A stretch of DNA of 64,000 nucleotides from Ctena decussata. Taxonomy: Eukaryota; Mollusca; Bivalvia; Lucinida; Lucinidae. The notes below the pieces were generated by a model. That model was given only the letters and a program-made list of their open reading frames with translations, made no database searches and was not told where the DNA came from. The DNA is taken from contig OZ022500.1 in assembly GCA_963989385.1 (NCBI GenBank), positions 119,453,842-119,517,841 on the forward strand. The letters run 5' to 3'. The position numbers and the translations under genes were made by a program. Shown in pieces: positions 57,376 through 64,000 of this stretch (the stretch's first letter is position 1; the number at the start of each line of letters is the position of its first letter).

Positions 57376-58482
57376 ATGATCCTTTGAAATGAGATTTTTA
57401 ACGCCGTAAAACCGAACATTATTTCGATAAAGTAATAATGCATTGTTAACATGGGTGTTGTCAATGACGTAAAGTGTCGCTTTTTGCGGTTTCTTGCTGC
57501 ATCGGACATCAGTTTTCTATCGCCTTGCCTGTCGCCTTTCTCGAGACACAGGGGCTGAGGTGGCTCGATGGGGGACGCCTGCGCTCGCGAGTTAAGACTT
57601 AGGCGCCTTGGACCTGATGTCTACACCTAATGTATCCCGCGGAATGTGACAGTAAGTGTGGCTCGGAAAGCGATGGTCGTTGCCTGCCGAGACCTGCCTA
57701 TCATCTTTTTTCTTTCAAACGTCACTGATGAAGTTATTAAACATAAACGCGCGTCTGTCGCACTAAATTTGGTGTGAGTACGTTTATATTTGCTTACAAT
57801 GCAAACCATTCTATAAAACAATCAAAAGTGAAAATTTATCAGACATCCCTAAAATGATAAGTGGACGCTGGCAATTTATAAATGTAGAAGAATCCTTCGT
57901 CATTAATGGGTTAAACGCATGCAAAATGCCTTGCCAGCAATTCAGCTTCACTTATAGATAGATACTTTGATAATATTCTATCTGTGAGTTTTTCAAAGGT
58001 TTCGGAGTTTACTATGTTCGTATATCCATGTGAACTAGAACTTAATGAGTCCGGTTAATCTTCCTCACAATCACTTTGTCGGTTTTCTCGTGTCGCGGCT
58101 CATAGAACATATCATAATCGTTATCTTCTCGGAAAGGTTAAGTTGATCCAATGCTTAAAATTAAATTATTTTTTTTCAGTTACATACATGAAATAATTTC
58201 TAACCGAATTCACACGTATCATAGTCAACACCGGCTAAAACAACGGTACCAATAATATACATTGTAACTGTGGCAAAAATATAGGATCAAATTTTCAATG
58301 TTGGCAGCCACCATAAATCAAATCTATCAATAATATAAACATTTGATAACCTTATCCTCTTTCGGTAATCTTGTCCCCATTGTAGCCATATTATCTTGAA
58401 CGATCAGTAGCATGACCAATGTTATTCTAATCGGTATTAGGTTGATGCAATTTTTTTATCTTGGTATATCTAAGCGGCGTTT
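57376..58482. other. non-coding, with short repeat fragments
   Basis: 57840-57905 copies the 60-70 bp dispersed motif; 58074-58102 is a solo right end of the GAGCCGCG MITE (GGTTTTCTCGTGTCGCGGCT). No gene. Confidence 0.4.
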
Positions 58483-60878
58483 TTAGCTCACCTGAGCCAG
58501 AGGCTCCGGGGGAGCTTATAGGATGGTAAGGCTCCGTTGTCCGTCGTCCGTCGTCCGTCCGTCGTCCGTCCGTCCGTCCACAATTTCAAACAACTTCTCC
58601 TCTGAAACCGCTGGGCCGATTGTAACCAAATTTCATATATAGCCTCCTGGGACCTTAGGAACAAAAAGTTGTTCAAACGGTCCTGGTCACATGACCAACA
58701 TGGCCGCCACGCCCATATATGGTAAAAACCTGAAAAAATCTTCTTCTCCAGAACCAATAGGTCGATGGTCTTGAAACTATGTATGTAGCATTGGGTACAC
58801 GAGTACTACCAAGATTGTTCAAATTATGACCTTGGGTTGACCTTGACCTTTTTTACGGTAAGGTCAAATTTGCTTACTCATGCTTTTAAATGGCAAAATG
58901 CTGCAACATAAGATATCTTGGAAACTGTTGAAGATTTTGGCCTAAAAATTGGTATATACAGTTGTCTTAATGAGTTCATGAAGAATTATAAATACAAGAG
59001 GTCAAGGTCATTCTTTGACCTTTGACCCAGAACTCTCATATTTTGACAATATCAAACAATCTCCTCAAAAACCACCAGGCCAATTGTAACCAAATTTCAT
59101 ATAGATCCTCCAGGGGTTGAGGGAATGAAAATTTGTTCAAACGGTCCAGGTCACATGACCAACATGGCCACCATGCCCATATATGGTAAAAACCTTTAAA
59201 AATCTTCTTCTCCAGAACCAGTAGACCGATGGCCTTGAAACTCGGTATGTAGCATTGGGTACTCAAGTACTATCAAGATTGTTCAAATTATGACCCTGGG
59301 TTGACCTTGACCTTTTTTACGGCAAGGTCAAATATGGGAAAATGCTAAAACATGAGATTTCATGGTAAGTTTTGAAGATTTTGGCCTAAAAATTGGTACA
59401 TAGAATCATCTTAATGAGTACATGAAGATTTTTGAGTACAAAAGGTCAAGGTCATTCTTTGACCTTTGACCCAGAAATCTCAAATTTTGACAATTTCAAA
59501 CAATCTGCTCTAAAACCACTGGGCCAACTGAAACCAAATTTCATATAGAGCCTAAAGGGGTTGATGGAATGAAAATATTTTCTAACGGTCCTGGACACAT
59601 GACCAACATATGATTCATATGATTCTGCTAGAAAGACATATATTAAAAAGCTGAGGACTATTCCTGGACTGCCAGATTTACAGATTCAACAACTACAAGA
59701 TCCTGGTTTCCTCACACAGTTAACATTAGATGCCACCTTGCTTTCTGTGTTGGAGAACATTGATCAAGATAAGTTGGGGTCGCTGGAAGTCTGCACTAGG
59801 GAGTTCATATTCAAGATCCATAAGCAAAGACTTGCTGCCCTAAAGGGCATTGGATAGTGTGAGGTAGAGATATCAAGACAGTCACTGTGTAAAAAGCACT
59901 GTAAATAAGTCACCAGTTCCGTGTTATAAACATTGTTAAAAAAACCACTAAATTGAGCTCTTAAATTGGCCAAGAAACGTCTACGACGTGTGCCCCGAAT
60001 AAACAAGCGGGGGAACTCTAAGAAACAACAACAACATGGCCGCCACGCCCATATATGGTAAATACCTTTAAAAATCTTCTTCTCCAGAACCAATTGACCG
60101 ATGGCCTTGAGACTTTGTAAGTAGCATTGGGTACTTGAGTACTATCAAGACTGTTCAAATTATGACCTTGTGTTGACCTTGACCTTTTGCAGCAAGGTCA
60201 AATATGGGAAAATGGTAGAACATAAGATTTCATGGAAAGTTTTGAAGATTTTGACTTAAAAAATTGGTATATACAGTTGTCTTAATGAGTTCATGAAGAA
60301 TTATGAGTACAAGAGGTCAAGGTCATTTTTTTACCTTTGATCCAGATTGCTCATATTTTGACATTTTCAACCATTTCCTCAAAAGCCAAAGGGCCAATTG
60401 TGAACACATTTCATATAGAGCCTCCAGGGGTTGATTGAATGAAAATTTGTTCAAACGGTCCAGGTCACATGACCAGCTTGGCCGCCATTACCACTTACCG
60501 GATAAATCTTTAATATTTTTCTTCCCCAGAACCAATACACCTATGGCCCTGAAACTTGGCAAATAGTATGGAGTACTAGAGTACCACAAAGACTGTTCAA
60601 ATGGTGACCTTGGGTTTACCTTGACCTTTTTTGCGGCATGGTCAAATATGGGAAAATGCTAGAACATAAGATTTCATGGAAAGTTTTGGAGATTTTGGCC
60701 TAAAAATGGTATATATGGTTGTCTAATGAGTACATGAAGATTTATGAGTACAAGTGGTCATGGTCATTCTTTGACTTTTGACCCAAAACTCATATTTTGA
60801 CAATTTCAGACATGATAAGTATAAGCCACCTTGCCAATTGTTCAGGTGAGCGATTCAGGGCCTCATGGCCCTCTTGTT
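58483..60878 (+). repeat. approx. 450 bp tandem repeat element, about 4.3 units, with CTCACCTGA/TCAGGTGAG ends
   Basis: Starts AGCTCACCTGAGCC, then a GTCCGTCGTCCGTCC run (58540-58575), and closes TTCAGGTGAGCG...GGCCTCATGGCCCTCTTG. Units recur by CATGACCAACATGGCC near 58690, 59157, 59601 and 60470, by GACCTTGACCTTTTTTACGG and by GAAAATGCTAGAACATAAGA. A LINE fragment interrupts the third unit. Confidence 0.85.
59610..60031 (+). mobile_element. 5'-truncated LINE 3' end, inserted with 6 bp target duplication
   Basis: CAACAT at 59604-59609 is repeated at 60032-60037, and removing 59610-60037 restores the host repeat CATGACCAACATGGCC. The insert carries a frame open from about 59613 to TAG (59856-59858): RKTYIKKLRTIPGLPDLQI, then LTLDATLLSVLENIDQ, FIFKIHKQRLAALKG, the C-terminal part of a LINE polyprotein as I recognise it. 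A 3' UTR and AACAACAACAAC tail follow. Confidence 0.8.
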
Positions 60879-62927
60879 CTCTTATTTTGTAGTGTATGCA
60901 ATACAGACGGGTGAAACAGTCTATCTTTGAAGCTGTGGTTCCCATCTTAACTTCGGCTTTCCCGCCTAGATAACTTTAATTATAATATGTAGTTTTTAGT
61001 TCTCAGTGTTACATACCGGTACCTTATTAACAAAAGAATGACGGTTCCTTGGAAAGACCACAAACGCAAAGAACTGCCTATCCAAGGCAAAGTGTTCATA
61101 GTCCTGTAGAAAATAACTTTTATCATATGAAGTCGCTGTTAATCAGTAGATAACGTCGTGTCATACAAATCGTATGACCACACGTGTAATAAAAATTTGG
61201 CGCGTAGACGTAACGTCATTGACAGCGTCCACGTAAACAACGGGTTTTCATATTAAAAATAATCTTCAGTTTGAAGGCGTTAAAATCCCATGTTAAGGGG
61301 CCACATGATAAACAGAATATTACACTCTTGGTCATTTCATATCAAATGACCACTCGTGTGAGATCCTGTACATGTTTGTCCCTACTTCTACGTTAAAGTG
61401 CTCAATGATATACAGCTTAAACAGTCAAAACTACGCATTCCTGAAACTAGGCATGAAAACAAACTCTTCGATTGATTTAAGGTGAAAAAGTCCACTTTCA
61501 AAGATACCAACTCTGACATTTTCATCTTTGCCTCCTTTCTCCATTAGAAGAATTTTATTTTATTTGAAAGTTGACTCGGAGAGCAAATACTTTCCTTTAA
61601 AAGCCTATTATATTTCAGAAGTGCTTTATTATTCAGAAAAAAAAAACAGGAAATCACAAAATTTGTTCTCCTTTCCGAATATTGGCGGAACAGCATGGTT
61701 GTGTACCCATACCCCTTAACGCTTTGTAGAGCTTTTATTATAGACCAGTTATGCACAGTTCCACAACAAAAGATAAACAAATATATATAAGTATTTGAAA
61801 ATGTAATCACTGAAATAAAAATAACCAGTTGATGACAAATGTTGATGTTAATTTATTAAGTTATTGTTTCTTCGCGAGTATTAGGTTGCTCGTAAAAGCA
61901 GGTAAACGCTTTACAAACAATTCAACTTCACTTTAAGGTACATACGTGAAGTTCTAGCCGTAAATATTTAACAGATTTCGCAGTTTATTTACCTCATCCA
62001 TCCATGCGGACTTGAAATCGAGGGTACTGCGGAGTCAAGTAAATTTGCCTTACACTAAGATTCCTGTCTCTATATTGACAATGGAAAACTCTTTGAGATT
62101 CGATGATATTTGGTTTCAAACGTGTGGGGCTTTAGCGAAATTGAAGAAAGTACTTACAGAAATGCGCATCCGTCGCACTAAACTTGGAAAAGGCATATTT
62201 GTGTGAGACCACTATCATAAGGCCTCTTCCAAATATCGAGACTATTTTGTCTCCTGGTAAATCGCAGAGCAAAGCTTGTGTCACAATTTCTAACGTCGTA
62301 GACATAATGATCACATTGCAATATGGCAACTTCAAATTTATTTCTAATTGATTGGCACAGCCGAAACAAATTCCCGATTTCATTTACAGTATCAATGGAT
62401 ATCTAGTTCTTGCCAATGAGCACCTGCTTATGCGCAATCCAGATGGATGTCAGCACGAGAGAATAGTTGAGAACAACAGTTGGAGTCTTCTCCTAGCCAC
62501 CTTCTTCAACAGTTTTCTTGAAAGGATTATGCCTGTTCTGTTGCCCTGGAAGAACATGATGGGAAGGTTAGGGCTCCGCTGAAACTGATGCTAAGCGGTC
62601 GGGGAAGTATTGCAACATTACATTACTGCGCATTAAACAGGCTCACTTAAATCGAATCTTTAATTTTCGTTTTTGAAAGTGTTCGTTGTTTCCAGAGGAT
62701 CTTCTTTTAAAAAAAAAAAAAATTCTATAGCTATATTCAGCTGAATATTGTTGCATTGCAATACACCCCAAACTTTTTCAAATAATTAAATTAAATAGCG
62801 GAAGGAATTGCAACGCCTTTAAACAGACAGCAAAGCTCTTTATCACGAGAGTCAGAGGATACAGGCTCATGCGGATTAAGAATGAAATTTATTTAAGAAT
62901 TTTTGAGGATATGTGATAATCAGGTGA
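60879..62927. other. non-coding with hairpin-family fragments
   Basis: 61303-61380 (ATAAACAGAATATTACACTC, then CAAATGACCACTCGTGTGAG) is a further copy of the 57260 hairpin family. 61510-61650 and 62595-62710 carry pieces of the families at 39370-41340 and of palindrome 2's inner arm (GCAACATTACATTAC), respectively. The open frame at 62352-62582 is unrecognised. Confidence 0.4.
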
Positions 62928-63158
62928 CACATTGACACATTCAACGAACGATTCCGCGGTCATCTTACGGACATCAGACAAGGAAAGAAAGACAAACCAT
63001 CATCACGTCACTTCATGTCCACTATCCACACAATGGACGTCAACGCCACTTTAGTCGCCCAGACAACTGACAACTTGAACTTACGTCTACGGACAGAAGA
63101 AACCTGGATCAGTATGCTTAACACGAAACATCCATCAGGATTAAATCTGACTCAGTAA
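62928..63158 (+). pseudogene. Penelope-like element, GIY-YIG endonuclease C-terminus
   Basis: A 76-codon frame, closed by TGA before 62928 and by TAA at 63156-63158. It reads TFNERFRGHLTDIRQGKKD, KPSSRHF, then RTEETWISMLNTKHPSGLNL. The order RF..H..DI, KP..(K/R)HF, E..WI..L....P.GLN is that of the C-terminal GIY-YIG endonuclease of Penelope-like retroelements. The GIY and YIG strands and the whole reverse transcriptase are missing, so it is a 5'-truncated, inactive copy. Confidence 0.75.
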
Positions 63159-63889
63159 CGACGGATAAACCATTCCACCGCAGCAAGTGCAACAAGCATT
63201 TCTCTACGAACGGAAATTATATACATTCTGATAATCAAACCCGTTGTTGGTTGTTTATTCTGTTTTTTTCCTAATCCCTTAAGTTTTGAGGAGGTTTCGA
63301 CACGACTTACACTTTAGTAATGCGAAAGCATCTTTATTACAAGATAGGACATCGTTATTATAAGCAAGTACCTGAAACATCAAAATAGCAACCATGTATA
63401 AGAGGATACAAAAACTTGGATTTAGAAAGCAAAGCAGATACAGTCTCCTATCTCTCAGTTTCAGGCACTATCTACGCTTTTAAAGTGATGTTCCTCTCTT
63501 AAATGTATGGAGATTTTAAATGTTTGCTTAATTGGAATAGTAGGCAAAGCTCTCACATTCTCCTTACACACACTGACATGGGCGAGTAAGGCGAACTGCA
63601 GAAATAGAAAGGAAGCAGAATAGAACAAAAATTACCGTCACACGACTAATTTTAAAATGCCGGTGTAGACATATGTCTTAATAAGCGTTAGTAACATGAG
63701 TTGTCTTTATTTATTGTTGACCTTAGACAATGAAAAAAGGCATCTTCAGTAAATGCCCTAAAGTTTGAACTAGCTAAGATTCCAGGGACGTGTCAAACAT
63801 GTGATGGCGGAACGTTAAGCTTTGCAAGTTCTATGCAGTGACTGGGTACAATTTCAGGGAAGGCAACTCTGCAATTTACTTTTTTTCCA
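63159..63889. other. flank of the Penelope-like fragment, nothing recognised
   Basis: No coding similarity; the first 100 bases are probably the element's 3' UTR. Confidence 0.35.
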
Positions 63890-64000
63890 CAGGTTAATTA
63901 GGACTACCACTTGAAAAAAAGAGTATGCTCCTCTAGGAAAATTCTTTCTTTTAAGATTAGAAACCTTTTCGAAAGGGGTCCGTTTCCCAGAGAAGCAAAC
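63890..64000. repeat. fragment of the GCAAATTCTTTCCTTTAAG family
   Basis: TATGCTCCTCTAGGAAAATT CTTTCTTTTAAGATTAG...GGGGTCCGTTTCCCAGAGAAGCAAAC follows the phrase order seen in 39390-41330; it runs off the window. Confidence 0.5.

Overview
The window is gene-poor, AT-rich animal genomic DNA with spliced genes, long introns and a high density of dispersed repeats. The best guess is a bivalve mollusc. Several families seen here (an approx. 235 bp foldback MITE ending in GAGCCGCG/CGCGGCTC, a tRNA-headed SINE ending in GGGAAACCTTTAC, a 'GACCAACATGGCC' tandem element with CTCACCTGA/TCAGGTGAG ends, and a TGCCCCCGT/ACGGGGGCA element) are of types I associate with bivalve genomes. That assignment comes from repeat style and is inference, not a database match.

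Two host genes can be built exon by exon with matching splice phases. (1) 764-5400, + strand: the last four coding exons of a membrane (receptor-type) guanylyl cyclase, covering the C-terminal half of the class III cyclase domain and a serine/asparagine-rich tail to the stop; the 5' part lies outside the window. (2) 44214 to at least 55165, + strand: a small secreted protein with a signal-peptide exon, a WSC domain split over two exons with all eight expected cysteines, and a short Ser/Glu-rich linker exon. All its introns are phase 1, and its 3' end is not recognised.

The rest is mostly mobile or repetitive DNA. Coding remnants are a nearly intact non-LTR reverse transcriptase ORF lacking its endonuclease (21126-23251), a 5'-truncated LINE 3' end inserted with a 6 bp target duplication into another repeat (59610-60031), the GIY-YIG C-terminus of a Penelope-like element (62928-63158), and a doubtful Tc1-like transposase scrap (about 37650-37810). 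Non-coding families include the 235 bp MITE (ten full or partial copies), a 223 bp foldback with GGGGTCGTATTTATAAAA ends, a family of AATAGAGGATCTTACA hairpins, a GGATCGGGCATAATCACCGG element with inverted ends, SINE copies, LINE tails, a 37 bp minisatellite of about 35 units, a 34 bp satellite, and approx. 155, 170 and 450 bp tandem arrays.

The most striking structural signal is a series of large, diverged palindromes without recognisable proteins: 9203-10385, 33658-39068 (two concentric arm pairs), 45204-46122, 51303-52830, and probably 11290-11930. Their arms carry many scattered mismatches, so they are old inverted structures rather than assembly foldbacks. Two lie in introns of the WSC gene and, if transcribed, would form long hairpin RNAs. 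I see no CRISPR array, rRNA gene, operon or prokaryotic system.
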